Assembly (NCBI GenBank): GCA_021779935.1
Contig: JAJXZT010000042.1
Location: 53,589 to 117,588 of the forward strand
From: Acidobacteriota bacterium
GTDB taxonomy: Bacteria; Acidobacteriota; Terriglobia; Terriglobales; Acidobacteriaceae
Reading direction: 5' to 3'
Length of the DNA: 64,000 nucleotides
Shown: positions 45,147-53,935 of the stretch, in pieces
How positions within the stretch are numbered: position 1 is the stretch's first letter
Layout: each line of letters begins with the position of its first letter
The notes under the pieces: generated by a model
Database searches by the model: none
What the model was told of the DNA's origin: nothing
The model's input: the letters and a program-made list of their open reading frames with translations, nothing else
Translations under genes and position numbers: made by a program

Positions 45147-46169
45147 CTACATCGTTCGGCTAGGCGAATGTATCTGTTGCCACAAGCCATATTCATTAAT
45201 TTTGAATCGGCGACCTCTGGAAACGCAGGCGGTTCCAGGCGTCCAGCAATGCTCCATGTCGGATAACCGCTGGCCACTACCACGTTCAGACCAATCGCGC
45301 CCTGCGACCGCTTCCACATCGCCTTGGAGACAGTAATCAGATGAAACATCGGATGTTGATTCGTGAGCATCATTAGAACGTTCCGGCTCGCAGACAAGAT
45401 GACTTGGCAGGTACACTTCGCAATCTTCGCTTGAGGTAGTCACGGTGAACTCTGTGGCAGAATCCATCGCCCGTTGTAGGTTGTAACCCTCAAAGAAAAT
45501 CGAGTCCACATCGACGGGCTTACAGCTTGCGAGAGACAGCCGCCCCCACCCATAGCGTCTTTCCGCTCCCACCTGCAATTTAGAGAATACTGCCTTTAGT
45601 TCCTCTTCATTAATTCCACACTTCCCATCGTTATCGCGATAGAAGACATATCCAGCAAAATGCAGGCGCTTGTGGCCTCCGGCGTAATTTGCCTCATCAG
45701 ATTCACGCCACTCTAACAAAAGATACTCGGTCTCGTGAAGAGCACCTTGCGCAGCAGTGCGAGATCCGTATGCAATAGCCGCCGAAGCCTCTGAGTACAC
45801 TAACATGCTCTCTAGTGCCGCAACGGTCTTGTCACCGTACATCAAGCGACGTGCTTGACCGGATTTCTGATACTTTGGCCGCCAGAGTTTGCTATCATCC
45901 TGCGCCTGATCCAAGCTCCCCGCCGCAAAGAAATACGTGAAGCGAAGAGACTGCTTACACAAATCCCGTGCGAACCTATACATCGTTGGAACATCTTCAC
46001 TGGCAAAACGTGAACGAGCAAGTCCCGACGCCAGAGCACCCCACAGCGTCCGTCCCGGAATGTAGTAACGGGTGCGTTGAATCATTCCGAGATTGTGCCA
46101 TCCGATGTGGATTGGAGAATCGGCGCGCAGTACAACCCGGAGGGCTTTCCACGATTCGCTTACCATCAT
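45147..46169 (-). CDS. Type III CRISPR RAMP protein (Cmr3/Csx10-like, Cas5 or Cas7 group)
   Basis: 340 residues. The N-terminal part ADSPIHIGWHNLGMIQRTRYYIPGRTLWGALASGL is a RAMP-type strand followed by the conserved P-G-x-T/S-x-x-G-A/L motif. A glycine-rich loop GAERRYGWGRLSL (about 195-207) is typical of RAMPs. The C-terminal part ends GRRFKINEYGLWQQI, as in Csx10/Cmr-type proteins. Last gene of the effector operon, 16 bases after cmr5. Probably the subunit at the crRNA 5' tag (Cas5-like), but a Cmr6 role cannot be excluded. Confidence 0.65.
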   Translation of the reverse strand: MMVSESWKALRVVLRADSPIHIGWHNLGMIQRTRYYIPGRTLWGALASGLARSRFASEDVPTMYRFARDLCKQSLRFTYFFAAGSLDQAQDDSKLWRPKYQKSGQARRLMYGDKTVAALESMLVYSEASAAIAYGSRTAAQGALHETEYLLLEWRESDEANYAGGHKRLHFAGYVFYRDNDGKCGINEEELKAVFSKLQVGAERRYGWGRLSLASCKPVDVDSIFFEGYNLQRAMDSATEFTVTTSSEDCEVYLPSHLVCEPERSNDAHESTSDVSSDYCLQGDVEAVAGRDWSERGSGQRLSDMEHCWTPGTACVSRGRRFKINEYGLWQQIHSPSRTM

Positions 46170-46185
46170 TGCCTCATCATTGAGA

Positions 46186-46551
46186 TTATTGATTGGCCTT
46201 CACCTGGTAACGAAGATACGTGAAGAACTGCAAGAGCAATCGTTGTGCCAGCAGGAGCTTCGGAAGATCTTTTTGGATTTTCTCCAGCACTTTGCCAGGC
46301 GTCTCGGCTGTCGTACTGTCCACCAACTTGAGAACCTCACTCACACTGCCCAACACCTTGTTTACTTTTTCTGCCTGCCCTTTCTTATGCGCTTCGCTCT
46401 CTAGGTAAAGCACACAGGCGAACGGACCCTGCCGGGTCAAAACCGCCATGGCATCGCCAACGAGCTTCTCGTCCAGTGTGGCACTCGCCTTCTCGGCTTG
46501 GGAGAAGCATTCGAAATCAAGATTTTTCAAGGGAACGCTCGCTGCACTCAT
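46186..46551 (-). CDS. cmr5: Type III-B-like small subunit Cmr5 (Cas11)
   Basis: 121 residues, all helical, the right size for Cmr5. It contains KLVGDAMAVLTRQGPFACVLYLESEA, similar to the Cmr5 helical core, and ends LLLAQRLLLQFFTYLRYQVKA, a typical Cmr5 C terminus. It would line the inner filament of the effector complex and hold target RNA. Its start overlaps the cmr4 stop by 4 bases (ATGA). Confidence 0.75.
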   Translation of the reverse strand: MSAASVPLKNLDFECFSQAEKASATLDEKLVGDAMAVLTRQGPFACVLYLESEAHKKGQAEKVNKVLGSVSEVLKLVDSTTAETPGKVLEKIQKDLPKLLLAQRLLLQFFTYLRYQVKANQ

Positions 46552-47636
46552 TGCATACCTCCAGGCGCATTGGCAGCCGTTTCCTCTGCAGCCAGTCGTC
46601 TGATACGAACTCGTCCCATTCCACGAGTTGTTGCTCCGCCCAAGCCAAGATACTCGATCAGTCCGAGCCCCTTCTCGGTGAATGTGTGAAGTTTAGCTAT
46701 ATCGAATTCAGGTTTCTTTTGGTCCGTTGGATTCTTGAAGAACTTTGGGTCGACAACCGTAATTTCAAACTGAAGGAATGTAGCGCGGGGAATTGCCTCT
46801 ACGGTAAACAAGGCTCCCTTTGCCGCCGCTCCAGTCTTCGGATTTATCGAAACTGTTGTACGTACTTCGAGTTGATTTTCTACAATGATGGGGAACAACT
46901 CGTCATCCACGATCACAATTCGAGAAAGAACCGGAGCCAATAAGCCGCCAGCAAGCGTCGCGAATTTGTCGGCACGCTTCTCCATTTTCCACTTGCTTGG
47001 ATCGTCTAACTCATCCTGATGCGTTATAGGAAGGTATAGCCAGCCGATGCTCAGTCTCTGTGCTTGCTTGTCGCTACTGTCCAGCCAATAGATTATGCCG
47101 TGATCCGCTTCGCGAAGCCGCTTGTCTAATTTGTCAGGTGCGACACCGAAGCTGACTCCGGCACTTTCAAGGGCTCCGGGAGAAGTAATCCACATCGGAC
47201 CTTTTAGCGTATAGACCGGAAAGAGCACTATGCGGGCGTCGGAAAACTGCACGAGCCCTTGAAAGCTCTTTTGGCCCTTAGAGTATCCAAACGACATACA
47301 GACGGGACAAGTCGACTCGGCACAATGGTCCGTACCATCCCCGCTCTCCTCACCGTCTTCCCCCGCCTCCCTGCCCTTGCCTGCGCATCCATATTTGTTC
47401 TGAAGCATCGCCACATTAGCGCGCGTGACCCCGGCGATGCTGGACCCGGGAATCTTGGGCAAACTCGTACCCGGCTCGCGGACAATGATATTATCCACGC
47501 GGCCAAGCTGAAACTCGCCGGTGCCAATGTGCACTGGATCAAGAGTCTGGGCCAGGTAATGTCTGACCTTCACAACATCAGACGGATTGTTCTTGGCGAG
47601 AGTCTGACCAGATGTTTGTGCTTCGTTCGTCGTCAT
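46548..47636 (-). CDS. cmr4: Cmr4 (Cas7 backbone, target RNA nuclease)
   Basis: 362 residues. The N-terminal RAMP strand and loop HYLAQTLDPVHIGTGEFQLGRVDNIIVREP contain Asp48 at the position of the catalytic Asp of Cmr4/Csm3, and KIPGSSIAGVTR is the RAMP motif. A Cys-rich segment (CPVCMSFGYSKG) and the G-rich loop LGGATTRGMGRVRI follow. It forms the helical backbone and cuts target RNA at 6-nt steps. Overlaps the cas10 stop by 4 bases. Confidence 0.88.
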   Translation of the reverse strand: MTTNEAQTSGQTLAKNNPSDVVKVRHYLAQTLDPVHIGTGEFQLGRVDNIIVREPGTSLPKIPGSSIAGVTRANVAMLQNKYGCAGKGREAGEDGEESGDGTDHCAESTCPVCMSFGYSKGQKSFQGLVQFSDARIVLFPVYTLKGPMWITSPGALESAGVSFGVAPDKLDKRLREADHGIIYWLDSSDKQAQRLSIGWLYLPITHQDELDDPSKWKMEKRADKFATLAGGLLAPVLSRIVIVDDELFPIIVENQLEVRTTVSINPKTGAAAKGALFTVEAIPRATFLQFEITVVDPKFFKNPTDQKKPEFDIAKLHTFTEKGLGLIEYLGLGGATTRGMGRVRIRRLAAEETAANAPGGMQ

Positions 47637-50600
47637 CCCTCATTTTCCTTTCCCAGACGCTGTTTCAACACTTGCAAGTGTAGCTTTACAAACAAATCAA
47701 ATCGGCCATCTTTCACGAGTTGGGTTATTCCGCCGCGCACCTCGGGCGGCAAGCGATGAGCTGCAACCCTAATCAATCTAGCAAGCTCTTTAGATACTTC
47801 TCTGCCGCTCCATGCAGCCTGCTTGAGGCCATAAAGGACAACTATGTTTTTGAATGCGGCATCGGACACTTGCGCATCGCCTAACGCTTTCCACGGCCCT
47901 AGTAGCTCGGCATCCAACTTGTCCAAAGATAGTGCGGCAGAAGCGTTACCGCGGACAGCCGTCGTAGAACGCAAATAATCGGGCATCTCCACCCGATTAA
48001 GATTGTGGTGCTCACCGTCATTGTCAGGAATTGCCGCTAATCCGGCCTTTGTCTCTACGTCTAGCCGCGATGACGAACTTCCCACCCAATAGGACAAATA
48101 CACATTCGGACGGACCAGAACCTTCTTTCCTACAGCATCAGCAATGGGAATTATAGTACCCATAATAGTCGCGGCAGATTCTGTCATATCTTCTTCCTGA
48201 TCCACAATTACGTATGGATGAAAACTATCGACTTCACCATTGCCCAAGTGCAAGCCGTACTGCTTCACGAGACAAGGCATCTCGAACTGTGTCTCAACCC
48301 ACGGACCTTCCTGCACCGCCCTCATCGTCCGTTCCGTCCGACGCGCTGCATCAAGTACAGAAAATATAGGCAGGTAATCCGGGAAGAATACATTTGTAAT
48401 CGCAATCGGGAGACGCCCATAAACCTTTGCAAATCTTTTCAGGAATCGGCGGTAAATTTCATTCGTAATTTCCAGCGCTAGATTGGCCGGCACTAAGACT
48501 AGGAGTTCGTTCGGAGAAGCGCTGATAACACGCCAAGGATAGTAGGCATTCGGCATTTCCATTGGGCCGTTGGATATCGTGTACTCCGATGGGCCTATTT
48601 TAATGGACGCTCCCGGTCCCATTGCCTTTCTAAGACTTTGGGACATACTGAGCACGTCAAAACGCGCTGAGCCGTCGTTTCCCTTCTTTCTAAAGACCAA
48701 CTCGACGGCAGAGTCCCCGAAATAGGCGTCAATAGCCTGGCCAACATTGAACGATTCACTGACCCCTTCAAGCAGAATTTGGTATCGTGACCGCTTGGGC
48801 AACAGATCTGCAAGCCACGGAATTCCATTTTCGTCTCTATTTTCCAAAGGAGATCCTGCAATCGATTCGATAAATTCAGCAGTCGTTTCCCACACATCAA
48901 GCAGCGTCGAAGGAGTCGGCGTCTTCGCAGATATGGCATTGAATAATTCGGCTGACGTTACAGGATCGCTAAATCCGGGCTGCCCATGGAGATCTTTCAC
49001 CCAACCTGCAAGATCCAGCAACCCTGGCATAACGCGAAGTGCATCGGCACCTTTGCCAACCTGAACGAGACCTCGACCATACACCAGGTGAGGGAACTGT
49101 TCGTCGGCAGCTCTCTTACAGTCGCACTCAATGCGAGCAATATCTTGAAACTCGGAGAGCATGCTTCCAAACGTTATGGGACCGGCGAGTTTCCCTGTCA
49201 CCCACTGTTCTAACTTCGGATCGTCGCCCCATGCCAAATCAACATACTGTTTAATGGCTCGAAGAGTCTTTTTTACGCCAACCGGCTCGGTCACAAACGT
49301 CGTGCGGACCAGTTTCCCGTTCAGCCAGTCACGTAGTCCGATGCGAACTTGGATTAAGGCAACTCGTCGATTGCGATCTTCTATCTCGCTCACAAAGATA
49401 GATTGCGTCGCATTTCGTTCTCGAGCGGCATCGGACCTACGCTTAGCACAAGTGTTGCAGACATCTTTTGATTCGATTCCAGTCTTTGATTTCGCGATGA
49501 GCCGCAACCGGCATACTGGGCAGATGCCAGTGCTTTCGCCCATTCGGTCGATGCTCTCGCCTAGCTTCTGAATAAACTTCGACGGATCAACTTCAACGGG
49601 GACCGCGCACCCGATTCGCAGCTTCTCGATCAAGCCTGGAAGTACCGTCAGTGTGCGAGTGGGACCGCTTTGAACGCAATGAGGGACAAACTCCCCTCCC
49701 GATAATTCAATACTAAAACCTATCGCTGTTTCCTCAAGCTCTTTGCCTATCTGCTGATTGACTTCGGCATCAAAGTCGGGAATCAAAAAGAACACACAGT
49801 CTTGGTCCCGGTAGATGTGATTCCCCACGGGCGTGTCATATTCCAATTCGCGGATACAGGAATCGAAGATATCTTCCAGAATCATCCGACGCCCCATCAC
49901 GTCGCCGATCTTCTGACTACTGGAGAGAATGCGCAAAGAATCGAAGCCAATCCCCCACAATCGAAATTTCTGGCCTTTTGCGTCTAACGGCTGGGTACGG
50001 CTACAAGCCTGACCATGAAATGCCTTGCTGATTGTGGAAACCGAATAGACGTGCTCCCAAAGTGAGGTATCGTTATCCGGCCGGGTCGTATCGGACATCG
50101 CCTCATCCCAAGACCTTTTCATTAACCGGCGGACTTCATAGAAGATCTCGTAGCTCAGTCCACTTGCCTTTTGATCACCGGTAGTTTTCCACAATAGACT
50201 GTCGTGATTGATATAAGGCCCCAACAGGTCAGACAGACCCCTATAAAATTCTCTTCGGCGTTGGTCCAAGCGGTCGGGTTCAACTAGTTGTTCGCGCCCA
50301 AACACGTTACCCCTGAAGATGGGTGGCGGTACGCATTCCAGCGACGCTAGCGGTCGGGAGTGATCTGTCTGTTCGCAACCGGCGAGCGGATTGTTTCGAT
50401 CATATCGAGCATCTATGCTGTCGCCAGCGTTCAATATTGCGAGCAATCCGTCATTCGGATTAATGTGACAATGAACAGCTCTTTCGACTGATATAGTACC
50501 TAGTGGGCTGGAAACGATATTTCTCTTAAAGAAAGAGAGAAGCTCGGGAAACTCTTTCTGGAGGATCGTGTCCCGTTCAAGCCAGTTGTGGTCATGGGGA

Positions 50601-50779
50601 TCCTTTCGCGCGTATCCACCCGGCTGAGCGTGCCACGTCTGACGATACCGAAGAAAGTCGCTACTTAACTTCCCGATGTCATGCAGAAGGCAGCAGAACT
50701 CCCACCAGAGGATCTCCTGACGGCGATCACGAATCGTCTGTAGAACACTCGCACCGGATTTGGCTGAATCGCTGCTCAT
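47633..50779 (-). CDS. cas10: Divergent Cas10 (Csx11/III-C-like) with HD but no GGDD
   Basis: 1048 residues, long for Cas10. The HD nuclease motif is intact: LLHDIGKLSS (His33-Asp34), with further histidines in AVHCHINPND. A first palm-like domain (about 270-390: FRLWGIGFDSLRILSSSQKIGDVMGRRMI, YRDQDCVFFLIPD) is followed by a zinc finger (Cys420, 423, 441, 444) and a second palm (about 680-900). Where cyclase Cas10 proteins have GGDD, this one reads ISASPNELLVLVPAN (755-758 SPNE), so cyclic-oligoadenylate synthesis is unlikely. That fits the Csx11 or subtype III-C group. It is the large subunit, and DNA cleavage by HD remains plausible. Confidence 0.85.
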   Translation of the reverse strand: MSSDSAKSGASVLQTIRDRRQEILWWEFCCLLHDIGKLSSDFLRYRQTWHAQPGGYARKDPHDHNWLERDTILQKEFPELLSFFKRNIVSSPLGTISVERAVHCHINPNDGLLAILNAGDSIDARYDRNNPLAGCEQTDHSRPLASLECVPPPIFRGNVFGREQLVEPDRLDQRRREFYRGLSDLLGPYINHDSLLWKTTGDQKASGLSYEIFYEVRRLMKRSWDEAMSDTTRPDNDTSLWEHVYSVSTISKAFHGQACSRTQPLDAKGQKFRLWGIGFDSLRILSSSQKIGDVMGRRMILEDIFDSCIRELEYDTPVGNHIYRDQDCVFFLIPDFDAEVNQQIGKELEETAIGFSIELSGGEFVPHCVQSGPTRTLTVLPGLIEKLRIGCAVPVEVDPSKFIQKLGESIDRMGESTGICPVCRLRLIAKSKTGIESKDVCNTCAKRRSDAARERNATQSIFVSEIEDRNRRVALIQVRIGLRDWLNGKLVRTTFVTEPVGVKKTLRAIKQYVDLAWGDDPKLEQWVTGKLAGPITFGSMLSEFQDIARIECDCKRAADEQFPHLVYGRGLVQVGKGADALRVMPGLLDLAGWVKDLHGQPGFSDPVTSAELFNAISAKTPTPSTLLDVWETTAEFIESIAGSPLENRDENGIPWLADLLPKRSRYQILLEGVSESFNVGQAIDAYFGDSAVELVFRKKGNDGSARFDVLSMSQSLRKAMGPGASIKIGPSEYTISNGPMEMPNAYYPWRVISASPNELLVLVPANLALEITNEIYRRFLKRFAKVYGRLPIAITNVFFPDYLPIFSVLDAARRTERTMRAVQEGPWVETQFEMPCLVKQYGLHLGNGEVDSFHPYVIVDQEEDMTESAATIMGTIIPIADAVGKKVLVRPNVYLSYWVGSSSSRLDVETKAGLAAIPDNDGEHHNLNRVEMPDYLRSTTAVRGNASAALSLDKLDAELLGPWKALGDAQVSDAAFKNIVVLYGLKQAAWSGREVSKELARLIRVAAHRLPPEVRGGITQLVKDGRFDLFVKLHLQVLKQRLGKENEG

Positions 50780-51876
50780 TTAGTGAATGGTGTCCATTGA
50801 GCGAGTCCAGGGATCTTGAGCTTCTCCATCTTTCTATTCTGGGTTGAACTAACCTCAATCTTGTTCTTTGCCGTCCCAAATCCGGATGACTTCTTCCCCC
50901 CCACCCCAAAGCTCTGGAATAGGTGCACAATTGCGCCGCAAATCACGTTCCAGTCACTTACTCTTTCTTTCGAGAGATCCTCATCGCTGGACGCAAGCAA
51001 GTCGAACGGCATATACAACAACGTCATCGTGACGGGCGTTCCGGCGGGAACTACTTCGTAGTAAATTGGCACAGTGCCAGCCAACGTTATTCGGTCCCGC
51101 GGGTTGAATACATCCACGCCAAGACAATCCAGTTGATCAAAATACGTCGGAAGGCAGTGAACTCGTCCCCGGGAGTGATAGTCGTGGTCGCCAGTATCGA
51201 CGAGGGTGTTCTTTTTTAGACCTCGGAATTCCTCCTTGACTGGCTTCAGTACTTCCACACTTTCATTCAGAAATGCTTGCACATTGCCGTGCTCGATTTC
51301 GTTCTTGAGTTTATCCGGGTTAAAGTCTTGATCTCTTCCCTTTTCGTCTCCGAAGATGTGCCAGAGACGCAGACGGTACTCAGCAAGTTTCTTTGCCAAC
51401 TCTGGATCATTTTGCGCGTACAGAGTCTCTGCTTTACGGAGAAATATCTCATACGCTGCAGCACGCAGATTGCCCTTCCAGGTAGATCCTGTAAGCATGG
51501 GAACTTTCGTTACCCATTCACGACACATTGGGTTGTCCGTCGGATAGATGGAGAAGTCATTCCGGGAGAAGAGATTGCGCTGCAACGTAAACGTGATCTG
51601 CGCCATCCACGCACCACGAGGGAGTGCCTCCGCACTCTCCTTCGCACTCTCGGGCATTGTGGGAACTAACCCTAGCTCAGACAGAAGATCTTTGTGAAAC
51701 GTCTTCGCAAGCTCCTTCAAATAATGGTTCTTCTCATTGAGGGCTGCGGTTCTTTTGCTTTTGTACTCAGCTTGCGCCGCTGCGTCGTGCTGGTTTGTCG
51801 GTTTCTCAGGGAGGTCCGGCACTGCGCGGAAGAAAGGACAGTTGACTTGTTCAGCAAAGATGTCGTTTCCACTCAT
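50776..51876 (-). CDS. Type III CRISPR RAMP protein (Cmr6-like)
   Basis: 366 residues from the ATG at 51876, which overlaps the cmr1 stop (ATGA); the frame also runs to 51921 inside cmr1. Motifs: ITFTLQRNLFSRNDFSIYPTDNPMCREWVTKVPMLTGSTWKGNLRAAAYEIF (RAMP signature), GRVHCLPTYFDQLDCLGVDVFNPRDR, and the glycine-rich loop GVGGKKSSGFGTAKNKIEV. The middle part is a helical insert. It is likely the Cmr6-type cap subunit, but Cmr3 cannot be ruled out. Confidence 0.7.
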   Translation of the reverse strand: MSGNDIFAEQVNCPFFRAVPDLPEKPTNQHDAAAQAEYKSKRTAALNEKNHYLKELAKTFHKDLLSELGLVPTMPESAKESAEALPRGAWMAQITFTLQRNLFSRNDFSIYPTDNPMCREWVTKVPMLTGSTWKGNLRAAAYEIFLRKAETLYAQNDPELAKKLAEYRLRLWHIFGDEKGRDQDFNPDKLKNEIEHGNVQAFLNESVEVLKPVKEEFRGLKKNTLVDTGDHDYHSRGRVHCLPTYFDQLDCLGVDVFNPRDRITLAGTVPIYYEVVPAGTPVTMTLLYMPFDLLASSDEDLSKERVSDWNVICGAIVHLFQSFGVGGKKSSGFGTAKNKIEVSSTQNRKMEKLKIPGLAQWTPFTK

Positions 51877-52784
51877 GGTGCCACCAAAGTCCAAGCAGGA
51901 CCTTCTGCAGTTTGCATGCAAGCATCGAATGCGTTATTCACTCCCGCCAACAATTGTTCCTTCGAGAGGTTGCCATTCACGGTTGTCGTCTTTGGATCAA
52001 AATCAATAAAGCACCAGCACTTTATCCTAGAGTTTCCGTTGGCGGCAATCTTGAAGGGATGACTGATGTGAACCCGCGGGGTCCAACCAAGCTTTCCAAA
52101 GAGGGAGATCAAATCCCTTTTGTCTATTCCACTGGTCGAAAGTCGAGTATTCAATGCGCTCTTTATCGTCGAACGTAGACCATCCGGTTGGCCGCTGGTT
52201 TCGTAGATCGTCGAAAAGAAATTGCTCGGCGGCGAGACCGTTGAAAGAGATGCTGTGCCAAATAGAGATGGAAGATCGTTCGGAACAGAGAACTGACCGA
52301 ACCCGTGCTGGGTCTTCGCGCCTAACCCGGCGCTGCGCGCCATGAACGTCAGCAACCCGCAGAGTTTGTCCCAAGTCTTTTTCGGCTCGACTATGCCCGA
52401 AGATCGCAAGTCCAGAATCAAGCTGAAGTCGCCGCTCTCTTTGTTTCCCCACAAGACTTTCTTCCCCTGATAGTCGCGCCCGTACGCGGCTCCTGCATAC
52501 TTTTCGAGCAGGGGCATATACTTGTCGACCTCCACCTCGCTTAACCCGCTAACACGAATGCGGAAAGACCTGGCTTCATCCGTGACCCCAAACAGCTTAT
52601 TCGTCTCGCCATCGCCGAATAGCTGTCGCGCCCAGAACCGCATGGATCCCACAATGCCTGATTCTTTTGCCTTCATCGTGCTATCGCGTGGAGCAAGATC
52701 TCGGCTTTGCTCTATTCCGCCTGTCCAGATTGGGGTGAGCGTCCTCAGAGTTATAGCTAGAGAGTACGGAACTGGGTCACTCAT
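51873..52784 (-). CDS. cmr1: Cmr1 (RAMP, type III-B-like)
   Basis: 303 residues. The Cmr1 signature is clear: LRTLTPIWTGG at the N terminus, SGIVGSMRFWARQLFG, and the C-terminal-half loop AGLGAKTQHGFGQFSV. It sits at the 3' end of the crRNA in Cmr complexes. It overlaps the upstream membrane-protein gene by 4 bases and the downstream RAMP gene by 4 bases, so the three are co-translated. Confidence 0.85.
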   Translation of the reverse strand: MSDPVPYSLAITLRTLTPIWTGGIEQSRDLAPRDSTMKAKESGIVGSMRFWARQLFGDGETNKLFGVTDEARSFRIRVSGLSEVEVDKYMPLLEKYAGAAYGRDYQGKKVLWGNKESGDFSLILDLRSSGIVEPKKTWDKLCGLLTFMARSAGLGAKTQHGFGQFSVPNDLPSLFGTASLSTVSPPSNFFSTIYETSGQPDGLRSTIKSALNTRLSTSGIDKRDLISLFGKLGWTPRVHISHPFKIAANGNSRIKCWCFIDFDPKTTTVNGNLSKEQLLAGVNNAFDACMQTAEGPAWTLVAP

Positions 52785-53665
52785 GACTGAGGCACCGTCC
52801 TTCGCAACCTGTTAAGCACCTCGCGGGGACTCTCAGCACTGTTCTTACAGGCATCCCAGAGACTCTCGAATCGATCCCGATAAGACCCGAAAACGCCGCC
52901 GGATGTGTTTTTCAAAATCATTACAGGGCAGACACGGCCGGACCTGTGACGTGGCAGTATCCCTACATACGCCAATTCATCATCGACAAGATGCATCCAC
53001 TCATGTAGACGTTCGCGGTGGAACCTGATCTGGATGAAAGTCTCAGCGGCTTTGAGCGCCAGTAGTTTGTCCAGAGTCGAGAGAATCTTCTGCTGGCTGG
53101 CCGCCACGCGACTGGCCTCCTCCGTTGAGCTATATGGAATATCTTCCAAGTAATGGGCTTCGTAGCGCAGAGCATCCGCGGCCTCCGGATGCGCGATGAG
53201 AATACGTACCTCGACGTTGGAGGGCCGCTCGGTATTGTCGTCGTACCAAGTGCAGAAGTTTTCGCTGGCAGTGCCGTAACTGTGGCCGAGATAAGCGTAG
53301 CTTCTTTTGATAAGGGGAAAAACTTCGGCATTGTCTTCTGGCTGAAACGCCTTCCTGTATTGCACAATTCCGCTTTGCAGCAAACTCAGTCTTGAGCAGC
53401 CCGCCTCGTAGACAAGACCTACCACTACGACCACTGTAATTAGTGACGCTGCGATCCAGCGCCAAGGATTCGGCAGGAATGTAAGGCTGGCGATCACAGT
53501 ACAGACTGCTCCAATGAAGCCGACTATGACCACCGTTCTCGATTCCGCGAATTTGAACTTCTGGGAGGACACTGTGTACGCCTCCGTGGCGACAGAGCCA
53601 AGACCCGGGACAGCGTCGTGATCAACATGAGGGGCGCAGGTGAAACACTCTGAGCAGTGCCACAC
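52781..53665 (-). CDS. Two-TM protein with degenerate PLD-like (HKD) domain, first gene of the cmr operon
   Basis: 294 residues. Two TM helices lie at about 44-63 (TVVIVGFIGAVCTVIASLTF) and 69-87, so the rest is cytosolic or periplasmic in one block. The C-terminal 150 residues read VEVRILIAHPE (151-161), then IQIRFHRERL directly before HEWMHLVD (221-228), LAYVGI and FESLWD. His221-x-Trp223-x4-Asp228 looks like a phospholipase-D motif with Trp in place of Lys. It resembles DUF5919/PLD-type domains, but I cannot confirm the family. The start is uncertain: the first 12 residues carry three Cys. Translationally coupled to cmr1, so it is a candidate membrane effector. Confidence 0.65.
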   Translation of the reverse strand: MWHCSECFTCAPHVDHDAVPGLGSVATEAYTVSSQKFKFAESRTVVIVGFIGAVCTVIASLTFLPNPWRWIAASLITVVVVVGLVYEAGCSRLSLLQSGIVQYRKAFQPEDNAEVFPLIKRSYAYLGHSYGTASENFCTWYDDNTERPSNVEVRILIAHPEAADALRYEAHYLEDIPYSSTEEASRVAASQQKILSTLDKLLALKAAETFIQIRFHRERLHEWMHLVDDELAYVGILPRHRSGRVCPVMILKNTSGGVFGSYRDRFESLWDACKNSAESPREVLNRLRRTVPQS

Positions 53666-53935
53666 CTTGCGTGGCGATCAAGGAGCATACCCACCACGTC
53701 CCTGAAAGTTTCCGGAAGGCTAGATCATGCTCGGAGAAATTGCAAATGAATTCCTGCTTCTTTTTCAAGCTGTTTTCAATTGGAAAACACCGAGAAGGAA
53801 CGCGCCGCAAGTGATTGAGAGATTGCCGGTTTTTGGGTTGGGCTATTGGCCGATTGGTGCCGTGGAGGGTACAGAGATTGCATCACTCGGAGGACTGAGC
53901 GCCATGCGTCAGGTTTCAGTAGCGAATCATAGTCA
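53666..53935 (-). promoter_or_regulatory. Upstream region of the cmr operon and distal end of array 1
   Basis: No gene is supported; the plus-strand open frame across it runs into the array. It should hold the minus-strand promoter of the effector operon. I could not pick out a confident -35/-10 pair. Confidence 0.4.

Noticed and set aside
45128..45397. Frameshift in the last RAMP gene
   Set aside because: An alternative frame is open at the 3' end, but the main frame keeps a plausible RAMP C terminus (WTPGTACVSRGRRFKINEYGLW), so the gene looks intact.
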